The translations under genes and the position numbers were made by a program. Of a stretch of 64,000 nt of DNA, positions 48,247 through 57,490 are shown one piece after another. The notes under the pieces are model-generated. The model saw nothing but the letters and a program-made list of their open reading frames with translations, did no database searches and was not told the origin of the DNA. Within the stretch, counting starts at the first letter, position 1. Every line of letters begins with the position of its first letter. This DNA comes from Pseudomonas sp. CCI4.2 (GTDB lineage Bacteria; Pseudomonadota; Gammaproteobacteria; Pseudomonadales; Pseudomonadaceae), in NCBI RefSeq assembly GCF_034350045.1, contig NZ_CP133781.1:3130001-3194000 (forward strand). The letters run 5' to 3'.

Positions 48247-49161
48247 ATGAACGCTAAAAAAGAAGCCGCACCGTTGCCGGAAGACTTACGGGTGTTCCTG
48301 ACCGTCATTCGCAAAGCCGGTTTCGCCGCCGCCGCCGATGAGCTGGGCTTGTCACCGGCGTATGTCAGCAAGCGCATTCAGATTCTTGAAAGCACCCTGG
48401 CGACACGCCTGTTGCACCGCACCAGCCGTCGCGTTTCGTTGACCGAAGACGGCGAGCGTGTGCAGCGGTGGGCCGTGCGGATTCTTGAAGACTTCCAGTT
48501 ACTGCATGACGAGTTGTCCGAAGCCCATGCCGAGCCACGCGGTCGTTTGCACTTGTGCAGCAGCTTTGGTTTTGGCCGTAACCACGTGGCGCCGGCCATT
48601 TCGCAGCTGGCCGAACTTTATCCACAACTGGAAATTCGTCTGGACCTGTTCGACCGCGTGGTGGACATCGTAAGCGAAGGTTTCGACCTGGAGATTCGGG
48701 TCGGCGATGACATCCCTGGCCAACACATTGGTCGCCGTTTGATCACCAATCGCCGGGTGCTCTGCGCTGCGCCCGACTACTTGAAACGACGCGGCATCCC
48801 GCAGACGCTGTCCGATCTCGAGGGCCACGATTGCTTGGTGCTGAAAGAGCGCGACAACGCGTTCGGCCATTGGCAACTGGAGCGCGAAAGCGGTCACGAA
48901 AGCGTGCACGTCAGTGGGCCGTTGTCGTCCAACAGCGGGGAGATTGTTTTGCAGTGGGCACTGGATGGGCGTGGGGTTTTGCTGCGTTCATTGTGGGACG
49001 TGCGACCGCTGCTGGAGCAGGGTCGTTTGGTGCAGGTGCTAAATGACTACACCCAGAGCGCCAATGTCTGGGCGGTTTACCCGAATCGGCTGGCGAACTC
49101 GGGCAAGCTGCGCGCTTGCGTCGAGTTCCTCCAGCATCACTTCCATCAGTTGTCGCTTTAA
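48247..49161 (+). CDS. LysR-family regulator
   Basis: This 304-residue protein has an N-terminal winged helix (LRVFLTVIRKAGFAAAADELGLSPAYVSKRIQILES) and a substrate-binding domain of the DmlR-like class (RLHLCSSFGFGRNHVAPAISQLAELYP, DLEIRVGDD). It is divergent from the monooxygenase gene across 246 bases and converges on the leuD-like gene with only three bases between. Which neighbour it controls is not clear. ATG 48247 is preceded by AAGAAG. Confidence 0.83.
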   Translation: MNAKKEAAPLPEDLRVFLTVIRKAGFAAAADELGLSPAYVSKRIQILESTLATRLLHRTSRRVSLTEDGERVQRWAVRILEDFQLLHDELSEAHAEPRGRLHLCSSFGFGRNHVAPAISQLAELYPQLEIRLDLFDRVVDIVSEGFDLEIRVGDDIPGQHIGRRLITNRRVLCAAPDYLKRRGIPQTLSDLEGHDCLVLKERDNAFGHWQLERESGHESVHVSGPLSSNSGEIVLQWALDGRGVLLRSLWDVRPLLEQGRLVQVLNDYTQSANVWAVYPNRLANSGKLRACVEFLQHHFHQLSL

Positions 49162-49164
49162 GCC

Positions 49165-49773
49165 TTAGTTCAGCCAAGGATTGGCGTGCAGATGCCGCTG
49201 TTCGAATTCACGAATCTGCGCGCTGCGTTGCAGGGTGCTGCCGATGGCGTCCAGCCCCAGTAGCAACGCTTCCTTGCGCAAGGTATCGATCTGGAAGGGC
49301 ATGACGCTGCCACCGTGCAGGCGAATTTCCTGAGCGTCCAGATCGACTTCGATGTGAGCGCCCTGGGCCTGACTGACCGTGCGACCCAACGCCTGAACTT
49401 GCGCTTCTTCCAACGAGATAATCAGCACCCCGTTGCGCTGGCAGTTGTCGTAAAAAATCCCGGCGAAGCTGCTGCCGATCAGCGCCCGAATGCCCCTCTG
49501 CTTCAGGCCCCATACCGCGTGTTCACGGCTGGAACCGCAACCGAAATTCGGCCCGGTGACCATGAATTTAGCACCCTGCCAAGGCGCTTGATTAAGGATA
49601 AATTCCGGGTTGGGTTCGCCTGAGACTAGAAAGCGCAGGTCGAAAAACAAACCGCGATCCAATCCATTCCGGTCGATGCCCTTGAGGAACTGCTTGGGCA
49701 TGATCACGTCGGTGTCGATGTTGGCCGCGAGCATCGGCGCTGCGATGCCGCTGACAGTGGTAAACGGTTGCAT
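49165..49773 (-). CDS. 3-isopropylmalate dehydratase-like small subunit
   Basis: This 202-residue protein has the small-subunit swivelling domain motif MLAANIDTDVIMPKQFLKG and the active-site loop NFGCGSSREHAVWGL. It pairs with the large subunit encoded just upstream. Together they would interconvert 2-isopropylmalate and 3-isopropylmalate or a related hydroxy-diacid. The usual leuB partner is not adjacent, so this may be a catabolic paralogue. ATG 49773 with GAGGAG six bases upstream is preferred over 49779. Confidence 0.85.
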   Translation of the reverse strand: MQPFTTVSGIAAPMLAANIDTDVIMPKQFLKGIDRNGLDRGLFFDLRFLVSGEPNPEFILNQAPWQGAKFMVTGPNFGCGSSREHAVWGLKQRGIRALIGSSFAGIFYDNCQRNGVLIISLEEAQVQALGRTVSQAQGAHIEVDLDAQEIRLHGGSVMPFQIDTLRKEALLLGLDAIGSTLQRSAQIREFEQRHLHANPWLN

Positions 49774-49783
49774 GTTCATCTCC

Positions 49784-51205
49784 TCAAACGCGGCCGTTGA
49801 AGCGGCGCACGTCAGTCAATCTTCCGGTGATGGCCGCTGCGGCCACCATGGCTGGGCTCATCAAGTGCGTTCGTGCGCCCGCGCCTTGCCGGCCTTCGAA
49901 GTTGCGGTTGGTGCTGGACGCGCAACGGTCGCCTGAGGCAAGCACGTCATCGTTCATCGCCAGGCACATGGAGCAACCCGACTGACGCCACTCGAAACCG
50001 GCCTCGATGAAAATGGCGGCCAACCCTTCGGCTTCAGCTTGATCGCGCACCGCCGTCGACCCCGGAACGATCATCGCCCGAACGTGATCGGCGACGCGCT
50101 TGCCGCGTACCACACTGGCGGCATCGCGCAGGTCTTCGATCCGTGCGTTGGTGCAGGAGCCGATAAACGCATGGCTGATGACGATGTCGCTTAGCGGCAT
50201 GCCCGCTTCCAGGCCCATGTACTTCAGGGCGCGGACCATGTCCTGACGCAAAATAAGGTCGCTGATGGCTAGCGGGTCCGGCACCGTGGAACCGATGGCG
50301 GCAGCCTGATCCGGGCTGGTGCCCCACGTCACCATGGGTTCGAGGTCATTGGAGTTCAGATGGATTTCGCTGTCGAAATGAGCGCCGAGGTCGGTGTGCA
50401 ATTGGCGCCACGTGGCGACCGCACGGCCCCATAACTCGCCTTTCGGCGCCCGGGGTTTGCTCTTGAGGTAATCAAACACTTTGTCGTCGGGCGCCATGAA
50501 CGCACCGCGCGCGCCGGCTTCGACCGCCATGTTGCAAATGGTCATCCGCGCTTCGACGCTCAGGGCATCAATGGTCGAACCGGCGAATTCGATGGCGTAA
50601 CCGGTGGCACCTGACGCACCGATTTTACCGATGAGCGCCATGATCACGTCTTTGGAGGTGATGCCGGAGGCGAGGGTGCCATCGACGGTCACACGCATAC
50701 TTTTCAGGCGTTTGTAGACCAGGGTCTGTGAGGCCAACAGATGCTCGATTTCGGACGTACCGATGCCGAACCCAAAAGCCCCCAATGCGCCATAGGTGGT
50801 GGTATGGCTGTCGCCCGCCGCGATGACCATGCCCGGCAAGATAAAACCCTGTTCGGGGGCGATCACGTGTTCGATGCCTTGGCGCTTATCGAGGACGTCG
50901 AATAACTCAATGCCGAATTTTTCGCAGTTCTGCTCCAGGTAGGACACCTGCAACGCCCCTCCTTCGTCAGCCATGGCGGCTACACGTATCGGTGCGGTAG
51001 GGTTTACATGATCGACCACGGCCAACGCGGTCGACGGACGCCACACGTCACGGCCGGCCTCACGCAAACCGCTGAAGGCTTGCGGGCTGGTGTACTCGTT
51101 GATGACCTGGCGGTCGATATAGAGCAAAACATGCCCTTGATCATCGAGATTGCACACGGTATGCGAGTCGATGTGCTTGTCGTATAGCGTTCTTGCTTGG
51201 GTCAT
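49784..51205 (-). CDS. 3-isopropylmalate dehydratase-like large subunit
   Basis: This 473-residue aconitase-family protein has DSHTTTYGALGAFGFGIGTSE and the iron-sulfur cysteines in IGSCTNARIEDL and SGCSMCLAMN, where the third and fourth ligands lie. It forms the catalytic [4Fe-4S] subunit with the leuD-like protein downstream, ten bases away. Length fits LeuC. The canonical leucine cluster in Pseudomonas also holds leuB nearby; here a tautomerase gene precedes it, so I withhold the leuC symbol. Confidence 0.88.
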   Translation of the reverse strand: MTQARTLYDKHIDSHTVCNLDDQGHVLLYIDRQVINEYTSPQAFSGLREAGRDVWRPSTALAVVDHVNPTAPIRVAAMADEGGALQVSYLEQNCEKFGIELFDVLDKRQGIEHVIAPEQGFILPGMVIAAGDSHTTTYGALGAFGFGIGTSEIEHLLASQTLVYKRLKSMRVTVDGTLASGITSKDVIMALIGKIGASGATGYAIEFAGSTIDALSVEARMTICNMAVEAGARGAFMAPDDKVFDYLKSKPRAPKGELWGRAVATWRQLHTDLGAHFDSEIHLNSNDLEPMVTWGTSPDQAAAIGSTVPDPLAISDLILRQDMVRALKYMGLEAGMPLSDIVISHAFIGSCTNARIEDLRDAASVVRGKRVADHVRAMIVPGSTAVRDQAEAEGLAAIFIEAGFEWRQSGCSMCLAMNDDVLASGDRCASSTNRNFEGRQGAGARTHLMSPAMVAAAAITGRLTDVRRFNGRV

Positions 51206-51508
51206 GGTCGCGCTCGCAGAGAAAGGTTATCGCGAGGCTGTCGACACGGCTCGACAGACTTCTGGATGCATCATAAGCGCGGCGGCAAGGCTATCAATGG
51301 CAGGACGGTGATGGCATGGGCCATGGTTCGTGTTTGATCGAATAAAAAATACTGAAAACGGAGCGCCGTATTGCCCGACTGATCGACCCCATCACCGGCA
51401 AACGCAGATCCCGGTGGGACCGGATAACGTCGCTCCTGCCGAATACCGTCAAACCAAAGATAGCAATTTCGAATACTCAGAACCAAAGCTTCCGCTATTA
51501 GCTTGCGG
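51206..51508. other. Intergenic region between tautomerase and leuC-like genes
   Basis: About 300 bases with a short REP-like phrase (cggtgggaccggataacg) near 51411 but no supported gene. Confidence 0.45.
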
Positions 51509-51898
51509 CTACAGTTCGCCGGTCAGAAACTGCGCACGCCCGTGGCCGAAACTCCAATCCGAATCACTGTTGATGACGATGGAAATCATCACGTCGCTGG
51601 GGTCGATACCGCAGTGGGTGTGCAGTTCTCGGCACAGCAGGTCATAGAATTTGACCTTGGACGCTTCACTGCGCGGTCGGCTGGTGACGCTGAACAACAC
51701 GACGTTACGCGTTCGTGGGATATCCAGGCCGGTGTCTTCGACGATCATGCGGCTGGCAGGGTGTTCGTTGACGATCTGGTAACGGTCGCGCTCAGGCACT
51801 TCGAACGCTTCGACCATCGCCCGGTGCGCGGCGTCTAGCAGGGTTTTGACTTGCGCGTCGCTGCGGCCTTCTACGATGTCGATTCTGATCAATGGCAT
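51509..51898 (-). CDS. Tautomerase-superfamily protein
   Basis: This 129-residue protein begins MPLIRIDIVEGRSD, so after methionine removal the N-terminal proline would be the catalytic base of the 4-oxalocrotonate tautomerase superfamily. Its length is that of the fused two-domain members (malonate semialdehyde decarboxylase-like). The substrate is unknown. It is encoded ahead of the leuC-like/leuD-like pair on the same strand and faces a divergent LysR gene 107 bases away. ATG 51898 is used because it puts the proline second; an ATG six codons upstream would not. Confidence 0.8.
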   Translation of the reverse strand: MPLIRIDIVEGRSDAQVKTLLDAAHRAMVEAFEVPERDRYQIVNEHPASRMIVEDTGLDIPRTRNVVLFSVTSRPRSEASKVKFYDLLCRELHTHCGIDPSDVMISIVINSDSDWSFGHGRAQFLTGEL

Positions 51899-52005
51899 GT
51901 CGTTTATCTCGTTCAAGGGCTAATGAACGCTACGTTAAGCCTTTACTTTGTGCGGCGCGAGGCGCAAATATCGAATTCATTGTTTTGAAATGAGAACAAT
52001 CAACG

Positions 52006-52953
52006 GTGCAAAAAGCTGAGATTGAAGGTCTGTGGACCCACGTGTACTGGTTGTCGGTTTTAGCCGAGCAGGGCACCTATACCGCTGCGGCGATCCGCTT
52101 GGGTGTCAGCAAATCAGCGGTCAGCCAACGTATCGTCGAGCTGGAAAAAGTCATGGGCATGAGCCTCGTCCAACGCACCACCCGCAGCGTGCGGTTGACC
52201 GACGCGGGGCTGGCGTTGGTGCGGGACGTCGGTGGCGCCTACGAGCAGATTGCTCGCAGCTTTTCTGAGGTGCGCGACTCAGCGGGTGTCGCCCGTGGTT
52301 TGTTGCGGTTGACTGCCCCCGTAGCGTTCGCCCGTCAGCAACTGGTGCCGCATCTGGCAGAGTTTCTCGCCGAGCTTCCCGAAGTTCGGGTGCAACTGGA
52401 CGTTTCCGACCACATTAGCTCCATTGCGTCAGAAGGCTACGACCTGGCGATTCGGCACAGCCATCAAATCCCCGACACCCACGTTGCCTGGAAGCTGTGC
52501 GCGACCCATTCGGTATTGGTCGCGACCCAGGCTTACCTCGAACGGTTCGGCAATCCTCAGCACCCCGAAGACCTTCTTCGTCATAACTGCCTGTACTATC
52601 CTCGCGGCGCTGATGTACCGGCCTGGACCTTTGAAGCGCCGGTGCGCAAACAGGCAGAACGCAATCGCTTGACCGTGCCGATCACCGGCTCGTTTGCCAC
52701 CAACAACAGCGAGGCCTTGCGCGATGCGGCGCTGACCCATCTGGGTATCGCGTTGCTACCAGATTTCAGCGCTCAAGCCGGGCTAATCGACGGTCGATTG
52801 ATCCAGGTGCTGCCGAAGTGGAAGTTGACCGGGGCCTTCCCCGAGGAGATCAACCTGGTGCGGCCTTATTCCGCTCAAGTCCCCAAGGCGGTGAGTGCGT
52901 TTGTCGGCTACCTCAAGGCACGTTTTTCGGCAGGATTTGGCTGGGCGAAATAA
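52006..52953 (+). CDS. LysR-family regulator
   Basis: This 315-residue protein has an N-terminal winged helix (WLSVLAEQGTYTAAAIRLGVSKSAVSQRIVELEKVMG) and a substrate-binding domain of the CrgA-like group (LLRLTAPVAFARQQLVPHLAEFL, DLAIRHSHQIPDTHVAWKL). The start is GTG 52006. It is divergent from the tautomerase gene, the natural candidate for its target. Its last 41 bases overlap the end of the convergent RND permease gene. Confidence 0.84.
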   Translation: MQKAEIEGLWTHVYWLSVLAEQGTYTAAAIRLGVSKSAVSQRIVELEKVMGMSLVQRTTRSVRLTDAGLALVRDVGGAYEQIARSFSEVRDSAGVARGLLRLTAPVAFARQQLVPHLAEFLAELPEVRVQLDVSDHISSIASEGYDLAIRHSHQIPDTHVAWKLCATHSVLVATQAYLERFGNPQHPEDLLRHNCLYYPRGADVPAWTFEAPVRKQAERNRLTVPITGSFATNNSEALRDAALTHLGIALLPDFSAQAGLIDGRLIQVLPKWKLTGAFPEEINLVRPYSAQVPKAVSAFVGYLKARFSAGFGWAK

Positions 52954-55900
52954 CGGTTTTCGGGGTGCGCCTGAATTCTCGGACATAGACCACCAGGCTG
53001 TACAGCAAGGGTACGAAGAACAGCGTCAGCACCGTGGCGGATAGCATGCCGCCAAACACACTGGTGCCGATGGCGCGTTGGCTGGCCGAGCCGGGGCCGG
53101 AGGCCAACATCAGTGGCAATACCCCGAACATGAACGCCAGCGAGGTCATCACGATAGGGCGCAAGCGCATGCGGGCGGCGTCGAGCACCGCCTGACGAAT
53201 CGAAGCCCCTTGTTGGTGTAGGGTTTGCGCCACTTCAATGATCAAAATCGCATTCTTGGCTGACAGTCCAATGATGGTGATCATGCCGACCTTGAAGTAC
53301 AGGTCGTCGGGTAAGCCGCGTAACGTCGTCGCCAGCAGCGCGCCGATGACCCCAAGCGGGATGGCGAGAATCACCGCCAAAGGCATCGACCAGCTTTCGT
53401 ACAGCGCCGCCAGGCACAAGAAAATCACCAGAATCGACAGCCCGAACAGCAACGGCATCTGATTGCCGGAGACCCGTTCCTGATACGACTGGCCGGCCCA
53501 CTCATAGCCAAAGCCCACCGGTAATTGAGTCACCAGACCTGCCAACGCGTCCATCGCCTGTGTCGTGCTGTAGCCCGGCGCGGGGGTGCCACTGATCGAC
53601 AAGGCCGGGAAGCCGTTGAAGTTGTCGATTTCCAGCGCGCCCACGCTCCAGCGCATGCTGACGAACGTACCCAGCGGCACCATGTCGCCATGAGTGTTGC
53701 GCACTCGGGCCTGGAGCAAGCTGTCCGACAACTGACGGTCCTTGCTTTCTGCCTGCACCAAGATTTGCTTCACTTGGTTTTTGTAGATGAAATCCCCCAG
53801 GTATTGAGAGCCATACAGCGTCGCCAAGGTCTGGTTAATCTCGTCTAACGGCACGCCCATGCTCTGGGCCTTAAGGCGGTCAATGGAGACCCGCAGTTGC
53901 GGCGAATCGCTTTGACCGGAAAAGGAAACGTCTGCCAGCACCGGATTTTTCGCGGCCAAGGCCAACAGTCGATCCTTGGCGTCCATCAACGCATCGTGAC
54001 CGAGGCCGGCGCGGTCTTGCAGACGCAAATCAATCCCTTCGCTACGGCCCATGGACGGCAGTGGCGGAGTATTGAGGGCTTTGACCAAGGCTTTCGGATG
54101 AGCCTCGGTGCCATGGGCAAAGCGTTGGTTGAGGCGCGCCAGAATCGCATTGATCTGTTGCTCGGGCTGTTTGCGCAGCGACCAGTCGGTCAAGGATGGC
54201 CAGATCATGGCGGTGTTCTGCCCTTCGCCGAAGTAGCTGAAACCCTGCATCGCAAACAGGCTGTCGATGCTCGAATCGGTGCGCAGGTAGTCTTGCACTT
54301 CATCCACCACCTCACGGGTGTCGGCCTGGGTAGAACCGGTGGGCAGCATGATTACGGTGGCAAAATTGCCCTTGTCTTCGCTGGGTAAAAACGCGCCGGG
54401 CAACTGCCAAAACAGCAAGGCCACCAGCCCGAGCAGTCCGACGTACAGCAGCATGAAACGTTTCGGGCGGCTGAGAAAACTGTCCAGCCCGCGCAAATAA
54501 GCGCCGGCTAACGCCATGCTGCGACGGGTCAGGCGATCCGGGATTGGCGTGTGTTTGACCGGCTTGAGCAGCGAGGCACACAGCGCCGGGGTAAACGTCA
54601 GCGCGAGGAACGCCGACAAGGCCATCGGCACCGCCAGTGCCACTGAGAATTGGCGGTAGATTTCTCCCACGGCGCCTTGAAAAAGGGCCATGGGAATAAA
54701 CACGGCGGTCAACACCAGGGTGATGGCGACGATGGCGCCGCTGATCTGCTGCATGGCCTTGAGCGTCGCTTCCCGAGGGGGCAGGCCTTCCTCGTGCATG
54801 ATCCGCTCGACGTTCTCCACCACCACGATGGCGTCATCCACCAAAATGCCGATGGCCAGCACCATGCCGAACAGCGTCAGCACGTTGATCGAAAACCCCA
54901 AGGCGTACATCACGCCGCAGGTTCCGGCCAAGGCGATGGGCACCACCAGGCTTGGTATCAGCGTGGCGCGCCAACTGCGCAGGAACAGCCACATCACCAG
55001 AAACACCAACACCATGGCTTCGATCAGGGTGTAGCCGACCTTGGCGATGGACAGTTTGACGAAGGTCGAGGTGTCGAACGCGGTCTGGTAACGCACGCCT
55101 GGGGGAAACTGCGCGGACATCTCATCAAGCTTGCTTTTGATTGCCTCGGCGGTGCTCAGGGCGTTGGCGCCGGTGGCCAATCTGACCGAGATGGCGCCGC
55201 AGTACTTGCCGTTGACGAACGCTGGGTAGTTGTAATTGTTGCCGCCGAGTTCGACCCGGGCGACGTCGGCCACGCGCAGGGCTGAGCCGTCGCTGTTGAC
55301 CCGCAGCGAAATGTCGCCAAAAGCTTGCGGGGTGTCGAGGTCTTCTTCCACCGCCAACGGCGCAGTGATCGGCGTGCCTGGCGTAGCGGGCAGGGTACCG
55401 ATTGAACCCAAGGTGATGCGCTGGTTTTGCAAGGTGATTGCACTGATCAGGTCTTGGGTGGTGACGCCCATGGCCGTGAGTTTATGGACGTCGGCCCAGA
55501 TGCGCATGGCGTATTCAGGGCTGTAGACCCCCACTTCACCGACACCGGGTACTCGCAACAAGGCCGGACGAATGATGCTGGTGGCGAAATCGCCGAGCTG
55601 GATATCGTCGACGCTGGGGTTGTCGGCAGTCAGGGTGACGAACAACAGCTGGTTCTCGCCGCTCTGTTCCACCTTCAAACCTTGGCGGCGAACGCTTTCT
55701 GGTAACCGTTCTTCAACCCGTTTGATCCGGTTCTGCACATCGATGGCGGCCAACTTGGTGTCAGTCCCGGTTTCGAATGACAGATTGATCTCGGCACGGC
55801 CTTCGGCGCTGGTGGACGTGAAGTAAAGCAGCCCGGCGATGCCATTGAGTTCGCGTTCAATGACGGCGGTCACGGTGCGTTCGGCGACTTGCGGCGACGC

Positions 55901-56053
55901 GCCCGGATACGACGCTTCGATGCTGACGCGGGGCGGCGCAACGTTGGGGTATTGCTCCACCGACAACCGGGTCGCGGCAAAACCGCCGCCGAGCAGAATC
56001 AAAATCGCGATCACCCACGCCATCACGGGGCGGGCAATAAAATAGGCGGACAT
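52913..56053 (-). CDS. RND multidrug efflux permease (HAE1 family)
   Basis: This 1046-residue inner-membrane protein has twelve expected membrane segments and two large periplasmic loops. The proton-relay aspartates lie in LAIGILVDDAIVVVENVERIM near residue 405, and the partner lysine in GLSAKNAILIIEVAQ. It exports drugs or other small molecules from the periplasm with the adaptor encoded 8 bases upstream and an outer-membrane channel encoded elsewhere. Its stop lies inside the convergent LysR gene. Confidence 0.92.
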   Translation of the reverse strand: MSAYFIARPVMAWVIAILILLGGGFAATRLSVEQYPNVAPPRVSIEASYPGASPQVAERTVTAVIERELNGIAGLLYFTSTSAEGRAEINLSFETGTDTKLAAIDVQNRIKRVEERLPESVRRQGLKVEQSGENQLLFVTLTADNPSVDDIQLGDFATSIIRPALLRVPGVGEVGVYSPEYAMRIWADVHKLTAMGVTTQDLISAITLQNQRITLGSIGTLPATPGTPITAPLAVEEDLDTPQAFGDISLRVNSDGSALRVADVARVELGGNNYNYPAFVNGKYCGAISVRLATGANALSTAEAIKSKLDEMSAQFPPGVRYQTAFDTSTFVKLSIAKVGYTLIEAMVLVFLVMWLFLRSWRATLIPSLVVPIALAGTCGVMYALGFSINVLTLFGMVLAIGILVDDAIVVVENVERIMHEEGLPPREATLKAMQQISGAIVAITLVLTAVFIPMALFQGAVGEIYRQFSVALAVPMALSAFLALTFTPALCASLLKPVKHTPIPDRLTRRSMALAGAYLRGLDSFLSRPKRFMLLYVGLLGLVALLFWQLPGAFLPSEDKGNFATVIMLPTGSTQADTREVVDEVQDYLRTDSSIDSLFAMQGFSYFGEGQNTAMIWPSLTDWSLRKQPEQQINAILARLNQRFAHGTEAHPKALVKALNTPPLPSMGRSEGIDLRLQDRAGLGHDALMDAKDRLLALAAKNPVLADVSFSGQSDSPQLRVSIDRLKAQSMGVPLDEINQTLATLYGSQYLGDFIYKNQVKQILVQAESKDRQLSDSLLQARVRNTHGDMVPLGTFVSMRWSVGALEIDNFNGFPALSISGTPAPGYSTTQAMDALAGLVTQLPVGFGYEWAGQSYQERVSGNQMPLLFGLSILVIFLCLAALYESWSMPLAVILAIPLGVIGALLATTLRGLPDDLYFKVGMITIIGLSAKNAILIIEVAQTLHQQGASIRQAVLDAARMRLRPIVMTSLAFMFGVLPLMLASGPGSASQRAIGTSVFGGMLSATVLTLFFVPLLYSLVVYVREFRRTPKTVISPSQILPKNVP

Positions 56054-56061
56054 GGGTTCCC

Positions 56062-57216
56062 TTATTGGCTCTCGGCGACGGCGCTGGTGCTCGTCGAGGG
56101 TTTAACCGCCACCGCCTGACCATCGGCCAAGGCGCTGCCGTCAAGAATCACCCGCTCACCCCCGGAAAGGCCGGACGTCACCCGCCATTGTTTGCCTTCC
56201 AGGCTGTCTGCATGGACGCTGACTTGCCGTGCATGACCGTTGTCTTCAACCATGACGTACGCCCCTGCGCGGGTGCGGGTCAGGGCTTGTTGCGCAATCA
56301 GCACCGTCGGGCCGGCGTCGGGCGCGTGGAATTCCACTTGCACGTACATGCCTGGCAGCAGTAAATGATCCGGGTTGTTGAACACCGCGCGCATGGCCAC
56401 GGTGTCGGTTTGTGGGTCGACCGCCGTGTCGGAAAACAGCAATGTGCCTGAATGGGCATAGCGGTGACCGTTGCCCAGCTTCAAATTGATCGGCATCGTG
56501 GCGGACGCTTTTAAGCCGCTCGTGTTGCTGTTCTGCAGGGCCAGAAAGTCGTTGGTGGGCTGGGAAAAATTCACGTAAATCGGGTCGATCTGTTCGATGG
56601 TGGTCAACGCCGTGCCTTCGTCCTGACCTACCATCGCTCCTTCGCTGACCAAGGCCCTGCGCGCGCGTCCGGAAATGGGCGCGGTGACACTGGCGTAGGT
56701 TTTCTGCAACTGGGCGCTGCGAACCTTGGCCGCCAACGATTGCTCGGCAGCCCGGGCCACTTTTTCGGCAAACAGGTCTTTGCGGTACTGCTGAACGCTG
56801 ATGGAGTCGATGGCCACCAATTGTTTTGAGCGTTTGGCGATGTCCGAGACGGCCTCGGTGGCGACCTTCGCCTGAGCCAATTCCGCCTCTACCTCCTGTA
56901 GATTCGCAATCAACTGCGCAGGGTCGATACGGAACAGCAGCGCGCCGGCTTTGACGTCTTCGCCTTCGGTGTAGGTGCGCTTCTCGATGATCCCCGCAAC
57001 CCGCGCCCGCACTTGCGCCGTCCGATACGCTTCTAGACGCCCGGTCAACACCGTGACGCTGGCCTTGTCGGAAAGCGTGGCGAGGGCAACGTCCACGGCA
57101 ACGGCATCATGGGCTGAGACGCTTGGGGCGGGGGCAGATTTGTTGCAGCCCGCCAGCATCCCGCCGACGGTGATCAACAAGGCCAAGGTCACTGGCGCAA
57201 GGTAAGGGCTGGACAT
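56062..57216 (-). CDS. RND efflux periplasmic adaptor lipoprotein
   Basis: This 384-residue protein has a lipoprotein signal (LALLITVGGMLAGC) and the membrane-fusion fold: VTVLTGRLEAYRTAQVRARVAGIIEKRTYTEGEDVKAGALLFRIDP, an alpha-helical hairpin and TYASVTAPISGRARRALVSEGAMV. It links the RND permease to an outer-membrane factor. No OprM/OprN-type gene is adjacent, so the channel is shared. It is the first gene of a two-gene operon. Confidence 0.92.
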   Translation of the reverse strand: MSSPYLAPVTLALLITVGGMLAGCNKSAPAPSVSAHDAVAVDVALATLSDKASVTVLTGRLEAYRTAQVRARVAGIIEKRTYTEGEDVKAGALLFRIDPAQLIANLQEVEAELAQAKVATEAVSDIAKRSKQLVAIDSISVQQYRKDLFAEKVARAAEQSLAAKVRSAQLQKTYASVTAPISGRARRALVSEGAMVGQDEGTALTTIEQIDPIYVNFSQPTNDFLALQNSNTSGLKASATMPINLKLGNGHRYAHSGTLLFSDTAVDPQTDTVAMRAVFNNPDHLLLPGMYVQVEFHAPDAGPTVLIAQQALTRTRAGAYVMVEDNGHARQVSVHADSLEGKQWRVTSGLSGGERVILDGSALADGQAVAVKPSTSTSAVAESQ

Positions 57217-57490
57217 CGTTTCACTCGGTGGCGGGCGGATTTTTTCTCGTCATGAGAAGCGTGTGTGCCAAAGTCTGACGGCTCGGATGGGCCTGGCGGC
57301 GCGTTTCGATCGGTGATTGTACGGTCAGGCGCCGTGATGAAAAAGCACTGGTTATGCCATCTGATCCGTCGAAAATACCGTGCATCGGCGTACGGGTGCA
57401 TCGGCTTTACAGAATAAGACGTGCGGTGCTGTCGATCATGTAGTACATCCCGGATAAATTTCCCTCACACGGATAAAGGAGCCACGCCTC

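Noticed and set aside
49165..51205. Calling this pair the leucine-biosynthetic leuCD
   Set aside because: leuB and other usual neighbours are absent and a tautomerase gene is adjacent; gene symbols were withheld.
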